This document shows positions 1-8,885 of a DNA stretch of 64,000 bases, one piece after another. The position numbers and the translations under genes are program-made. Numbering within the stretch: position 1 is the first letter of the stretch; each line of letters begins with the position of its first letter. The notes beneath the pieces were generated by a model. The model was not told where the DNA came from and ran no database searches. It saw only the letters and a list, made by a program, of their open reading frames with translations. The DNA comes from Rhodopirellula halodulae (GTDB lineage Bacteria; Planctomycetota; Planctomycetia; Pirellulales; Pirellulaceae), in assembly GCF_020966775.1 (NCBI RefSeq), contig NZ_JAJKFV010000029.1, forward strand, positions 2,245,372-2,309,371. Direction: 5' to 3'.

Positions 1-900
1 TTCCTTGATCCGATTCTGAAGCTGGGGAGCCATCATCAAGTTGCCGTTGCGAACCAGGATCGACGTGACTTCGCGTTCAGGGATCGTCAGCAACAACGGT
101 TCGTCTGGATCAGCGTTGGTCGCGGATTCTGGCAACACGATGACGGCGTCATCCGGAATCGGTTTCGCGTGGCCTTCGAGCAAGTAGAAACCTTCCATGT
201 TCACAAAGGCCGCACGGTCGTTGGGCGTGCCGGTGGAATCCAAAACGCCAACGATCTGGAACCCCTGCCCGTGACCTTTGCCGTCGGGGTCTCCGTGCGT
301 TGGATTCATCACATCGCCCACGCCGACTCCCATCTCGTCAGCAACCCGAGCACCCAGAACACATTCGTAGTAGCTGTTTTCTTCGTTGTGATATTCGAAG
401 TTGCGACCTTCGCGAAACGTGAAGTCTTGATCCACGTCCGGTCCGTGTTTCAGCAGTTCAAAGAAGTCCGGCGTGGTCCCGACGACTCGGAATTCGCCGA
501 AGTAGTCACCCAATGCCAGTGGAATCGCGTAGCCACCTTTCATGTAACCTGCGTACACGCCATCTCGCTCGCCCAAGGCGGGATCGCCGCCGAAGGTGCG
601 GACCATCTCGGCGCGTTCTTCTTTGGTGAAGAACTCCATGTACTCGGTGTAGGGCAGATTCTCGATGGGTTGGCTGAGGTAATAAACCGCGTTCAGCGTC
701 AACTGCAACGTGCTGCCTTTGGGACCGACCACCAAGTTGTAGCCCACTGATGCGTTGCGAACGAAAGCTTCGCTGATGATGCCGTAGATGGACATGACCA
801 ACACCACCAAGGCAACGCCGAGTGTCAATGAGAGCGTGGTGAGGAAACTGGACAGTGCACGGTAGCGAAAGTTTCGCCAAGCGATGAATAGAAGGCTCAT
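1..900 (-). CDS. ABC transporter permease, FtsX/MacB type (partial, C-terminus outside window)
   Basis: Not closed by a stop: the reading frame runs from an ATG at 898-900 through the left edge, giving 300 residues. One membrane helix follows a short cytoplasmic start (about residues 18-42, SFLTTLSLTLGVALVVLVM), then a long extracytoplasmic domain of MacB periplasmic-core type; the three C-terminal helices of the FtsX domain must lie beyond the edge. The ATG overlaps the stop of the upstream ATPase gene (ATGA), so the two are translationally coupled and form one exporter or lipoprotein-release type ABC system. The substrate cannot be told from the sequence. Confidence 0.88.
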   Translation of the reverse strand, partial: MSLLFIAWRNFRYRALSSFLTTLSLTLGVALVVLVMSIYGIISEAFVRNASVGYNLVVGPKGSTLQLTLNAVYYLSQPIENLPYTEYMEFFTKEERAEMVRTFGGDPALGERDGVYAGYMKGGYAIPLALGDYFGEFRVVGTTPDFFELLKHGPDVDQDFTFREGRNFEYHNEENSYYECVLGARVADEMGVGVGDVMNPTHGDPDGKGHGQGFQIVGVLDSTGTPNDRAAFVNMEGFYLLEGHAKPIPDDAVIVLPESATNADPDEPLLLTIPEREVTSILVRNGNLMMAPQLQNRIKE

Positions 901-1580
901 GATCCGGCTCCCATGGGTGAGAATGCACGGTTGATGTCTTCCAACTTGTCGCAACGCTGGAAACGTTGCGCCACATCCATGCTGTGTGTGACCATCAAAA
1001 GAGCGATGCCTTCGTCGCGGCAGGAGTCCATGATCAGATCCAAAACGGTTTCGGAACTGGCGGGGTCCACGTTGGCGGTTGGCTCATCCGCCAAGAGCAA
1101 CTTGGGCCGTCCGGCGAGAGCTCGTGCGATGGCAACACGCTGTTGTTGTCCCACCGACAACTGGCTGGGCCGATAGCCGGCTCGGTCCGCCAGTCCAACG
1201 CGGTCCAGCAAGTCCGAGGCACGAATTGGATCCACATGCCCGCTGCCGAAAGTCATCCCCAGCTTGACGTTTTCCAACGCGGTGAAGGCGGGCAACAAGT
1301 TGAACGTTTGGAAAACGTAGCCGATCGTTCCCGCACGGAATCGATCGCGACCTTGTTCGCTCAGTCGAGTCAGTTCCAGGTTGTTGATGCGAATCGAACC
1401 GGACGTGGCGGTCAGCATTCCCGCGATCAAATGCAGCAGGGTCGTTTTGCCGCCGCCACTTTGCCCGATCAAGGCGACTTGTTCGCCCGCCGCGATTTGA
1501 AAGGACGGGATGTCCAGCACCGTCAATTCGCCTCCGTTGGGTTGGTCGAATCGTTTGATCAGATTTTCAATCTCAAGCAT
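897..1580 (-). CDS. ABC transporter ATP-binding protein, LolD/MacB type
   Basis: A 227-residue ATPase, the usual length for LolD-like subunits. Walker A is GQSGGGKTT, the signature is LSVGQQQR and Walker B is LLLADEP followed by the switch His in MVTHS. It powers the FtsX-type permease encoded immediately downstream, whose start overlaps its stop by 4 bp. The family moves lipoproteins, peptides or lipids across or out of the inner membrane; the cargo here is unknown. Confidence 0.95.
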   Translation of the reverse strand: MLEIENLIKRFDQPNGGELTVLDIPSFQIAAGEQVALIGQSGGGKTTLLHLIAGMLTATSGSIRINNLELTRLSEQGRDRFRAGTIGYVFQTFNLLPAFTALENVKLGMTFGSGHVDPIRASDLLDRVGLADRAGYRPSQLSVGQQQRVAIARALAGRPKLLLADEPTANVDPASSETVLDLIMDSCRDEGIALLMVTHSMDVAQRFQRCDKLEDINRAFSPMGAGS

Positions 1581-1640
1581 GTCGCAGTCTGAGTTGGGTG
1601 GGGGAACCGGCGTGGTTCGGGGGCAGGTGTCGGGCCGTGG

Positions 1641-2204
1641 CTATTTGCGACGCATCGCCCGTTGCAAACCTCGGTCGGCGTCTCGTTTCTTCAGCGTTTC
1701 GCGTTTGTCGTGCAGCTTCTTACCTTTGACCAATCCCATCACGCATTTGGCCAATCCTCGGTCATTGAAGTAAACGCGCAGGGGGATCAGAGTCAGCCCG
1801 CGTTCGTGGGCTCGGCCCGCGAATTTGTCAAACTCCTTGGCGTGCACCAGCAATTTTCGGGGGCGGCGTGGATCGTGGTTCCACATGCCCGCGTTGTTGT
1901 AATGAGCAATGTCCGAACCCACCAACCACAGTTCGCCATTGGTGACGCGAATGTGGGCTTCATCCAACGACAGTTTGCCTTCGCGCATGGATTTGACTTC
2001 GCTGCCCATCAGCATCATGCCGCACTCGATGCTGTCTAAAATCTCGTAGCGGAACTTGGCTTTGCGATTTTCCGCGACCGGGGTGATGTTCGGCTGATTC
2101 TTTTTTGCGTTTTTGGCTTTGCCCTTGCCCGACTTTTTACCGGCCGCTTTTTTGGCGCCAGCTTCGGTCAAGGTCGGTTTCTTTTTGCTTTTGTTCTTGG
2201 ACAT
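1641..2204 (-). CDS. smpB: SsrA-binding protein SmpB
   Basis: SmpB binds tmRNA and is required for trans-translation, which rescues stalled ribosomes. The 187-residue protein has the typical core (NRKAKFRYEI, GSEVKSMREGK, and a basic C-terminal tail ending KRDADRGLQRAMRRK). An N-terminal Lys/Ala-rich extension of about 35 residues precedes the core, longer than in E. coli SmpB. The ATG at 2202-2204 is chosen because an upstream in-frame start at 2273 would add residues with no family resemblance. It is divergent from lipA. Confidence 0.95.
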   Translation of the reverse strand: MSKNKSKKKPTLTEAGAKKAAGKKSGKGKAKNAKKNQPNITPVAENRKAKFRYEILDSIECGMMLMGSEVKSMREGKLSLDEAHIRVTNGELWLVGSDIAHYNNAGMWNHDPRRPRKLLVHAKEFDKFAGRAHERGLTLIPLRVYFNDRGLAKCVMGLVKGKKLHDKRETLKKRDADRGLQRAMRRK

Positions 2205-2381
2205 GGTCGTGATTGTATCGGGATCCCGCGAAAGCAGGATGGGGCGACCATTTTCGTATCGCTTGTGGCCCATTACACTGGGTAGGTCGGCATGGGTTAC
2301 GAATCTTCAAATCGAACGGTTCAGCTACCCGACGCCCGCAACTGATTTTTGATTTTTTGCCTATCACCCGGATGGACGCAC

Positions 2382-3299
2382 ATGGCTTTTCGTTTGCCAG
2401 TTGTCGCCGAACCAGAAATGCCCGTGGGGACCGATGTCAGTTCGACCGGTCGATTGCCGCGATGGCTCAAACGGCCGATCCCCAAATCCAATTCGAATCA
2501 CCTGACCGATTCGTTGATGGAAGAATATGGGCTGGAGACCGTCTGCGACAACGCGAAGTGTCCGAACCGGATGGAGTGTTACAGTCAGCAGACTGCGACC
2601 TTCATGATCTTGGGCAATGTCTGCACGCGGCCATGTGGTTTTTGTGCCGTCAGTCGCGGACGTCCACCGGCCGCTCCCGCCGTGGATGAACCCGAACGCA
2701 TCGCGAAAGCGGCGGAACGTTTGGGATTGAAACACGTGGTCATCACCAGTGTCACGCGAGACGACTTGCCCGACGGCGGTGCGGATCACTTTTATCAATG
2801 CGTGGTCGCGGTTCGCGAGCGGACCGGTGCAACAACCGAGGTGTTGACGCCGGACTTCGTGCATTGCAAGGACGCTTTGGCTCGCGTCATCGAAGCCAAG
2901 CCCACGGTGTTCAATCACAACATGGAAACGGTCCCACGTTTGTATCGACGCGTGCGTGGCCCCAAAAGCGACTACGCCTGGACGTTGGGCATGATGAAAG
3001 ACGTCAAACAATACGACGCCGACGTCAAAACCAAGAGCGGTTTGATGTTGGGATTGGGGGAAGAACGTGGCGAGCTGCTGGATGCTCTGTCCGATCTTCG
3101 CGAACACGACGTCGACTTCTTGACGCTCGGGCAATACCTCCAACCAGGCGACAAGTACTTGCCCGTGGTTCGCTATGTGCCACCCGAGGAATTCGACGAG
3201 TTGGCTGACATCGCCAAGTCGATGGGATTCAAGAAGGTCGCCAGTGGCCCGTTTGTTCGCAGCAGCTACCACGCTCGCGACATGGCGGAAACCGAATAG
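2382..3299 (+). CDS. lipA: Lipoyl synthase LipA
   Basis: Radical-SAM enzyme that inserts two sulfur atoms into protein-bound octanoyl groups to make lipoyl cofactors for 2-oxoacid dehydrogenases and the glycine cleavage system. Both iron-sulfur clusters are visible: the auxiliary-cluster motif CDNAKCPNRMEC and the radical-SAM motif CTRPCGFC. 305 residues, ending with the usual ASGPFVRSSYHA region. The ATG at 2382 is preferred over an in-frame TTG at 2349. It stands alone, with a stem-loop shortly after the stop. Confidence 0.97.
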   Translation: MAFRLPVVAEPEMPVGTDVSSTGRLPRWLKRPIPKSNSNHLTDSLMEEYGLETVCDNAKCPNRMECYSQQTATFMILGNVCTRPCGFCAVSRGRPPAAPAVDEPERIAKAAERLGLKHVVITSVTRDDLPDGGADHFYQCVVAVRERTGATTEVLTPDFVHCKDALARVIEAKPTVFNHNMETVPRLYRRVRGPKSDYAWTLGMMKDVKQYDADVKTKSGLMLGLGEERGELLDALSDLREHDVDFLTLGQYLQPGDKYLPVVRYVPPEEFDELADIAKSMGFKKVASGPFVRSSYHARDMAETE

Positions 3300-3315
3300 T
3301 CAACAACGTGGGCAT

Positions 3316-3349
3316 CTCATCCGTTGACGTTGTGTTGCCGACGGATGAG
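3316..3349 (+). terminator. Stem-loop after lipA
   Basis: Nine-base arms CTCATCCGT and ACGGATGAG separated by 16 bases, followed by a T-rich but interrupted stretch. It lies 17 bases after the lipA stop. The weak T tract makes it a possible rather than a strong intrinsic terminator. Confidence 0.4.
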
Positions 3350-3444
3350 TTCGTTTGTTTGGACGATGTCCAAATCGCTTCGTCCGTGAGTGGTTTGGCC
3401 CGAGAGCGACACAAGCCGTGAGCGAATCAGGCAGGGAGCGGGCT

Positions 3445-4620
3445 TTAACGCTTCAGTGCCGCGTCAACCTGTTCGTCTGACAAGCGACGCGCCGCAGGAA
3501 ACAACTCGCTCAGTGGCAGGGCTTTGTCTTCGGTGATTCCAAAGGACTCGGCGACACCAGTCGCCTCTTTCGTTCCGAGCCGAGCGTTCAACTCAGTCGA
3601 CTGAATTTTCTGATCGCCGTTGGTGTCGATGGCGTGCCAAGCGGAGCAAACCGCAATGGCTTTGACCAGCATCTGCGTGCGTCGCTCCAGGCCTCGTTGT
3701 TGCCGATCCATGTTGGCCGGGGCTGCGGATGTTGGCGACTCGCCGGAGGTCTCCGTTTCTTCAACCGGTGCAGGCGTCAAAGCTGCGATCAGAGCGGGAA
3801 TCAGTTCGTCGCGAGTGATCTTGCGGTCGCGGTTGGAATCCAGGGAGACCACAAATTCGGCGTTGGTATTGATGTTGGACTCGGGTGTTGCAGCCGCGCC
3901 TCGCCCACGTCCCTGTCCGCCGCCGCGTCCCTGACCACCACCATGACTGTGCCCGCCAGGACCATGCCCACCGGCGCCTCGTCCGCCAGCGCCGCGTCCG
4001 CCAGCGCCGCGTCCGCCACCGCCGGCACCCTGGCCACCTCGATTTCCACCACGGTTACCACCGGCACCTCCGCCGCCATGGTTGTGGCCTCCGCCACCGG
4101 AGTCCATTCGTGAACGCAGCTCGGCCCAGGCTTCGCTGTATTCTTCGAAGGTGACCTTGTTGTCAGAGCTTGCTGGTTGGCCGCTCATGTACGCGTTGAT
4201 CTCGTCGCCTTCCCAAACACCGTTGCGATCGCGATCCATGGAGTCGAATTTGGCCCGGATCTCTTCTGGTGAATTGGGGGCAACATGGCCGCCGCCGCTT
4301 TGTCCGCCGCCTCGAGCGCTTGCACCCGCGCCGCGTCCTCCTCGTCCGCCTCGACTTCCACCCACCGCATCGGGCGAATCGATTCCTGAGGCCCGCAACA
4401 CCTTGACCAAACCCAACAGCGAAACCGAGTCCGCGTTGGGTTCGCGGGCGGTTTGTTGGATACCGGCCCACAAGGTTTCCGCCATCGCATCGGCTTTGTC
4501 TTCGATGGTGGGTGTGGGCTGATCGTCGGCGAATGATTGAACGCCGCTCAGCATGACTGTGCCGAGGAACGTTGCGGTACAGGCGAATTTGCGACCGCGA
4601 TTGGTGGATGGCTTCTTCAT
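3445..4620 (-). CDS. Secreted EF-hand protein with long Gly/His/Arg-rich low-complexity region
   Basis: 391 residues with an N-terminal signal peptide (hydrophobic stretch about residues 12-32). At least three EF-hand-like calcium loops are visible: DRDRNGVWEGDE, DSNRDRKITRDE and DTNGDQKIQSTE. Between the first and second lies a region of roughly 75 residues made of Gly, Arg and His with GGRGAGG-type repeats and several His (HNHGG, HSHGG), which could bind metal or nucleic acid. It is last in an operon with a PepSY membrane protein (1-base gap) and a DUF1559 pseudopilin. The same Gly/Arg-rich style occurs at the C-terminus of the PepSY protein. Function unknown; a calcium- or metal-binding extracellular partner is inference. 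Confidence 0.8.
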   Translation of the reverse strand: MKKPSTNRGRKFACTATFLGTVMLSGVQSFADDQPTPTIEDKADAMAETLWAGIQQTAREPNADSVSLLGLVKVLRASGIDSPDAVGGSRGGRGGRGAGASARGGGQSGGGHVAPNSPEEIRAKFDSMDRDRNGVWEGDEINAYMSGQPASSDNKVTFEEYSEAWAELRSRMDSGGGGHNHGGGGAGGNRGGNRGGQGAGGGGRGAGGRGAGGRGAGGHGPGGHSHGGGQGRGGGQGRGRGAAATPESNINTNAEFVVSLDSNRDRKITRDELIPALIAALTPAPVEETETSGESPTSAAPANMDRQQRGLERRTQMLVKAIAVCSAWHAIDTNGDQKIQSTELNARLGTKEATGVAESFGITEDKALPLSELFPAARRLSDEQVDAALKR

Positions 4621-4621
4621 G

Positions 4622-5803
4622 TCAAGATCCTTGTGCGTTGGTGTCGATCGTTGTTTGCTGAACGGACTTCATCGTCAAAGCGTCACTGGGGGCTGCCGTT
4701 GCGATTGACGCACCGCGGTTGCCGCCTCCTCCTCCGCCACCGCGACCACCGCGTCCGGCACCGGTGGTCATGGAGTCATGCATGTTCATCGCAAGCATGG
4801 CGGTGAAAACAAAGCTAGCGATCAACACGCCGGCCCCCAGCATTCGCGTGCGTTTGACTTGCCACCACATCATCAATCCGGAGACACCCCAGAACACCAT
4901 CGACACAAACATCACATCGACGATCAACGCCCACACCCAGCGGACATCCCAACCGGGCGAGTAGTGGCGAGCCAGGTGAAGCCGTTGAAGAAACGATTTG
5001 GTTTCCATCTGTGGTCTTGAATCTTCACGGATCGAGGTGATGCCTCCGTTGCCCATGTTCCAAGTCACGATGCACGGGACTCCGTCGGCGATGGCCGCGA
5101 ATTCCAGCGATGGCGAACGTCGACCTGTAAACGCTTCGCCGCTTTCCAAACCGAGCTCGTCGAGCACCTTGGGCACCGAGTTTTTCGCAACATCGAGTGG
5201 ACCGCCGGGGACGGACGCTTGGAAGATGCCCGCGAGTGGATTGAGTTTGGGTTCGTCGTCCGCTGCCTCATCTTCCTTCACCACGTGCGTGGTGCGGATT
5301 TCACCGTCGCCAGTGTGTGGGTTGACCGTCACCTGATGCGACGCGGATTCGGTGTTCACGGTGTAGCTCAAGAAGCCGGTGAAACGCGGCGAGCGCGCGT
5401 CTGACAACTCGATGTTCGGGCCACCAATCAGAAACGATTCCAAGTTCATCTCTTCCACAACAGATGCCGCCAAAGCATCGGGCGTCGGTAAATCGCGGAG
5501 CGATCCATCGGACAGGTCCGCTGCGGCGAACGAGCGAACTTCATCGCCGGTGAACAAACGCGGATGATTGAAGAACCAACCGGTGAAACCATACAGCAGC
5601 ACGAACGGGAACATGAAGATCCCCGAGTACAGGTGCGTGCGACGGACCAGCATCAGCGAAGATCGTCCAAGCTTTCCGTACCAAGTTTTCTTCTTGGGTT
5701 TGCGTTTGGGCTTCGTGGAAGTCGTTTGCGCTGGCTTGTCCGCGAGCCCACTGTTCAAAGTGGTTTCCGACTGGGACTCAGGGCTTTCGATGGTGGCTGA
5801 CAT
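4622..5803 (-). CDS. PepSY-associated transmembrane protein
   Basis: 393 residues. A basic N-terminal segment (TKPKRKPKKKTWYGKL) precedes helix 1 (GIFMFPFVLLYGFTGWFFNH), typical of PepSY_TM proteins; a large extracytoplasmic region follows, then two or three helices near residues 285-350 and a Gly/Arg-rich tail. Proteins of this family often sit with iron or siderophore uptake and ferric-reductase functions. The ATG at 5801-5803 begins 5 bases after the stop of the pseudopilin gene; a TTG at 5812 would overlap that stop. Co-transcribed with the EF-hand gene. Confidence 0.82.
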   Translation of the reverse strand: MSATIESPESQSETTLNSGLADKPAQTTSTKPKRKPKKKTWYGKLGRSSLMLVRRTHLYSGIFMFPFVLLYGFTGWFFNHPRLFTGDEVRSFAAADLSDGSLRDLPTPDALAASVVEEMNLESFLIGGPNIELSDARSPRFTGFLSYTVNTESASHQVTVNPHTGDGEIRTTHVVKEDEAADDEPKLNPLAGIFQASVPGGPLDVAKNSVPKVLDELGLESGEAFTGRRSPSLEFAAIADGVPCIVTWNMGNGGITSIREDSRPQMETKSFLQRLHLARHYSPGWDVRWVWALIVDVMFVSMVFWGVSGLMMWWQVKRTRMLGAGVLIASFVFTAMLAMNMHDSMTTGAGRGGRGGGGGGGNRGASIATAAPSDALTMKSVQQTTIDTNAQGS

Positions 5804-5808
5804 GACGT

Positions 5809-6843
5809 TCAAAATTCCGTGGTGATTTCACGACCGCGAACGGTCCACAAGCCTCGGTACAGTTCCAGTTCGATGCTGTCGGTGATGAAGCGAACGCTGC
5901 CGTCCGCCAAACCGATCATGACGCCGCCTTCGTGTTGGCTGCGTGGTCCAGCGGCCATGTAAGCGCGGATGGAAAGGTCAGGCAGCGCATTGTTGGGTGT
6001 GTACCAACCGTTAATCGATCCGCCACCGCTGCCGAAGCCCGAGATCCAAGCGGTGTTGCGAGTGCCGGACCAGTTGGTATGAGATTCAATGAACGTTCGC
6101 GGATCAGTGTTCCAGGTGGTGTCACGAAAGGTTTGCATGTCAGAAACATCGCGTCCCGATCCTGTCGCGATGTACTTGCCGCCTAAATGAAATGGGATCT
6201 CGGTCAAATCCGATCCCGGACCCATCAGGGTTTCCGCGACCAAGATGGTGTTGGAGGTCCCGTCCAAGATGTCTCGGAAACGAGTTTCGGAATCGACCCA
6301 AAACAGACCGTCGGTGGCGCTGCCCATGTCGACGTTCTCGTCAGTGCCGGTTCCAACGTTCATCGAGTAGTTGAGACCGGCATGTTCCCAACTGTAAGAG
6401 TTGCGACCTCGCGTGTAGGTCACCATCTTTTTGGGCGGAACATCGTCACTCGGGCAGTTGTAAAACGGAACCACCGTCGCGGCGGCGACATCATTCGGCG
6501 GGTTGAATCCTGCGGTGGAAGCAGCCCGACCCAAACCGGCTTCGAAGTCGATCACGTCATAGAGTCCGGCCTGCTCCGCATAAGGAAGCAATTGTGCTTG
6601 GACGCTCCATCCGTTTGAAATCGAATCGCCGATTCCGGGGAATCGTTTGAAGGTTGAGTGGTAGTTGTGAGCGGCGAGCGAAACTTGTTTGACGTTGTTG
6701 CTGCAGCTCATGCGGCGGGCTGCCGCACGGGCGGATTGGACCGCGGGAAGCAGCAGGCCCACGAGCACGCCGATGATGGCGATGACCACCAACAGTTCGA
6801 CCAGGGTAAAACCGGATTGGGATTTGCGCAAAGCTCCGCGCAT
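5809..6843 (-). CDS. DUF1559 type II pseudopilin (H-X9-DG family)
   Basis: 344 residues. The N-terminus is a type IV prepilin/pseudopilin signal: GFTLVELLVVIAIIGVLVG, with the conserved Glu at position 5 of the mature form. The C-terminus has the family's H-X9-DG signature (His in SQHEGG, then LADGS). This family is massively expanded in planctomycetes and lentisphaerae; its members are thought to be surface or secretion-system components. First gene of a leftward operon with the PepSY and EF-hand genes. Confidence 0.92.
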   Translation of the reverse strand: MRGALRKSQSGFTLVELLVVIAIIGVLVGLLLPAVQSARAAARRMSCSNNVKQVSLAAHNYHSTFKRFPGIGDSISNGWSVQAQLLPYAEQAGLYDVIDFEAGLGRAASTAGFNPPNDVAAATVVPFYNCPSDDVPPKKMVTYTRGRNSYSWEHAGLNYSMNVGTGTDENVDMGSATDGLFWVDSETRFRDILDGTSNTILVAETLMGPGSDLTEIPFHLGGKYIATGSGRDVSDMQTFRDTTWNTDPRTFIESHTNWSGTRNTAWISGFGSGGGSINGWYTPNNALPDLSIRAYMAAGPRSQHEGGVMIGLADGSVRFITDSIELELYRGLWTVRGREITTEF

Positions 6844-7158
6844 GAATTCTTCCTTTTGCTAACGTTTGAATCGTTCGATCGAACTTCACAGAACGATCGT
6901 GGCGGTCCGACGTTGGCTGGCGAGGGAAGGCTCGTCTGATCCAAAGGCGGGAGGCAAATGAAATTGCCTGGAATCGGATCAGGACACCGGGAGGTGACGC
7001 TTCGTTGGCTTGCTACGTGATCGGTAGATGAATTTTGATATTGAGACCGAATCTCAATAGCCGGCATTTTCCACAAGTCACTGGATGTTGCAAGCTTCAC
7101 TCTGCAAACATTTCGCGAAAGGTTGTAATTTTCCTGTCGAAATCGACCGTTCGCGTCG
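6844..7158. other. Intergenic region upstream of the pseudopilin operon
   Basis: 315 bases with no convincing gene. It should hold the promoter of the leftward DUF1559 operon. It contains the 12-bp palindrome GTTCGATCGAAC (6873-6884) and the 21-bp palindrome listed separately at 7039-7059. Confidence 0.6.
7039..7059. promoter_or_regulatory. 21-bp perfect palindrome, candidate operator
   Basis: TATTGAGA-CCGAA-TCTCAATA has perfect 8-base arms. It lies about 196 bases upstream of the DUF1559 pseudopilin start. The TTGAGA/TCTCAA arms resemble some Fur-type iron boxes, and PepSY proteins are often iron-related, but the regulator is inference. Confidence 0.5.
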
Positions 7159-8745
7159 CTAGGAAAGCAAGCCGACCAGCCAAGGTGCCGCGACGGTGAT
7201 GAGGACCAAGGCAACCGGGTAGGCCGCGACGTAGCTGGTCGCCGGTTGGCTGGAGTCCGTCGCACCGGTCAAAACCGCCAGCCCGGGAGTCGACGTCATT
7301 CCGCCGCAGGTTGCCCCCAGTGATTGCCAAAGTGTTCGTTTGCCCAGGAACCGTGAGCCGCAGAAGCCGACCAGCAACGGGATGATCGCGACCGCCGCCG
7401 CAGCAACACACAGCAGCAAACCGCGTTCGCGAAGGACCTGCATGACGTTCGCCCCCGCGTTCAATCCGGCATCCGCTAAGAACAATGCCAATCCGCCCTC
7501 CGTCATCAACAACATTGCGGCGGGTGGATAGGAGCCTCGGATGGGACCCAGACGTCGAAAGTGCCCCAAGACCAGCCCAATCATCAGCGGGCCGCCGGCG
7601 ACTCCCAACGACATCGACACACTGCCGAACTGCAACGACAGTTTTCCCAGCAAGATTCCCGCGACGATACCCGCCACCAACGAGAGCAAATCCGTTTCAT
7701 TGACGGTTCGAGGCCGGTGCCCCACCGCCGTCGCGATGGACGCGAGCGCATCAGGTTCGCCCACCGCGGTCAAGGTGTCGCCAAACTCCAATCGTGTTCG
7801 TGCGGAAGGAACGAATTCGACGTCGTGTCGTTTCACGCGAACGATCGTCACGCCGTACTTGGATCGAAGCCGGAGTTCTTTCAACGTGCGGCCATAAATT
7901 TCAGGCGAAGTCACCACCACGTAGCGACGTTCACGATCAGCGTCGACGACCGGATCGGCGACGTTCATCCATTCGCCCAAAGTCTCCGAAACTCGATGCA
8001 GATCCGCTTGCTCACCGACCAGCATGACTTCGTCGCCCATCTCGAATTGGTAGTCGGGCGGTGTTGGACGCCAGCGGCCTTCCCGTTGGACGCGAGACAT
8101 CTGACAAGGTGAATCGGCGAAGGCGACGATTTCGCTGGGACGTTTTCCCGCGACGATCGGGTTGGCAATGCGGACGACGCCTCGACCAATGTCGTGATCG
8201 CTCGTCTCCGGCAAGTTCATCTTGGAATCCGACGAGTCCTCGGTTTCCTTTTGGCCAAACGCTTTGATCGCGACTTGCACGAACAGCACCACCGCGATAA
8301 TGCCAATGGGATAGGCGACCCCAAAGCCAACGGCAACCGACGACGGATCATTCGCGGATTCGGTGATGGCGCCGAGTGCGGGTGTGCTGGTCATCGCCCC
8401 GGCCATCAAACCGCCCGCGAGCTCGGCCGGTAAATCCAACAACCGCGCGCAAATGTAGGTCACGATCACTCCGGTCAGGACAATGCTCGATCCGGTGATC
8501 GCCATCGCACGGCCGTGAGATGCCAGGCCTCGAAAGAAAGTGGGGCCGGCGGAGATTCCCACGCAGTAAACGAACAGTGCCAAACCCAACGTTCCGAAAC
8601 CGCTGGGGATCGTCCATCCAAAATGCCCCGCGAGAAGCGCGACAAACAAAATGGCAGAGGTGCCGAGCGAGATCCCTCGAAAGGATACGCGGCCCACCAG
8701 CAATCCCAGTGCGATGACGCCGAGTAATACGAGAATGGAATTCAT
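7159..8745 (-). CDS. AspT/YidE/YbjL-type transporter with two RCK-C domains
   Basis: 528 residues. An N-terminal Asp-Al_Ex membrane half (about 1-165), two TrkA-C/RCK-C ligand-binding domains (about 190-350; ADSPCQMSRVQREG and SPEIYGRTLKELRLR regions) and a second Asp-Al_Ex half (about 355-525) give the duplicated architecture of aspartate:alanine exchangers and E. coli YidE/YbjL. Substrate is not deducible. The ATG at 8743-8745 (MNSILVLLG) places the first helix at the N-terminus; an in-frame start at 8823 would add an unrelated leader. Confidence 0.9.
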   Translation of the reverse strand: MNSILVLLGVIALGLLVGRVSFRGISLGTSAILFVALLAGHFGWTIPSGFGTLGLALFVYCVGISAGPTFFRGLASHGRAMAITGSSIVLTGVIVTYICARLLDLPAELAGGLMAGAMTSTPALGAITESANDPSSVAVGFGVAYPIGIIAVVLFVQVAIKAFGQKETEDSSDSKMNLPETSDHDIGRGVVRIANPIVAGKRPSEIVAFADSPCQMSRVQREGRWRPTPPDYQFEMGDEVMLVGEQADLHRVSETLGEWMNVADPVVDADRERRYVVVTSPEIYGRTLKELRLRSKYGVTIVRVKRHDVEFVPSARTRLEFGDTLTAVGEPDALASIATAVGHRPRTVNETDLLSLVAGIVAGILLGKLSLQFGSVSMSLGVAGGPLMIGLVLGHFRRLGPIRGSYPPAAMLLMTEGGLALFLADAGLNAGANVMQVLRERGLLLCVAAAAVAIIPLLVGFCGSRFLGKRTLWQSLGATCGGMTSTPGLAVLTGATDSSQPATSYVAAYPVALVLITVAAPWLVGLLS

Positions 8746-8885
8746 AATCTCCGTGACCCCAGGACTTGGAATTTGGTCGGACGATAAGAGTGATCGACCA
8801 AATTCACAACCTGTTGCAAACAAATCTCTGGCGAAGATTTGGCTAGGTCATGATCGTGACCCATAGCCGCGAGTGACGGCGGGCC

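Noticed and set aside
2364-3272. Minus-strand frame antisense to lipA
   Set aside because: lipA has both cluster motifs; the antisense frame has no family resemblance.
3980-4075. Repeated GCCGCGTCCGCCA-type units, considered as a short tandem array or CRISPR-like repeat
   Set aside because: They encode the Gly/Arg-rich region of the EF-hand protein and have no spacers.
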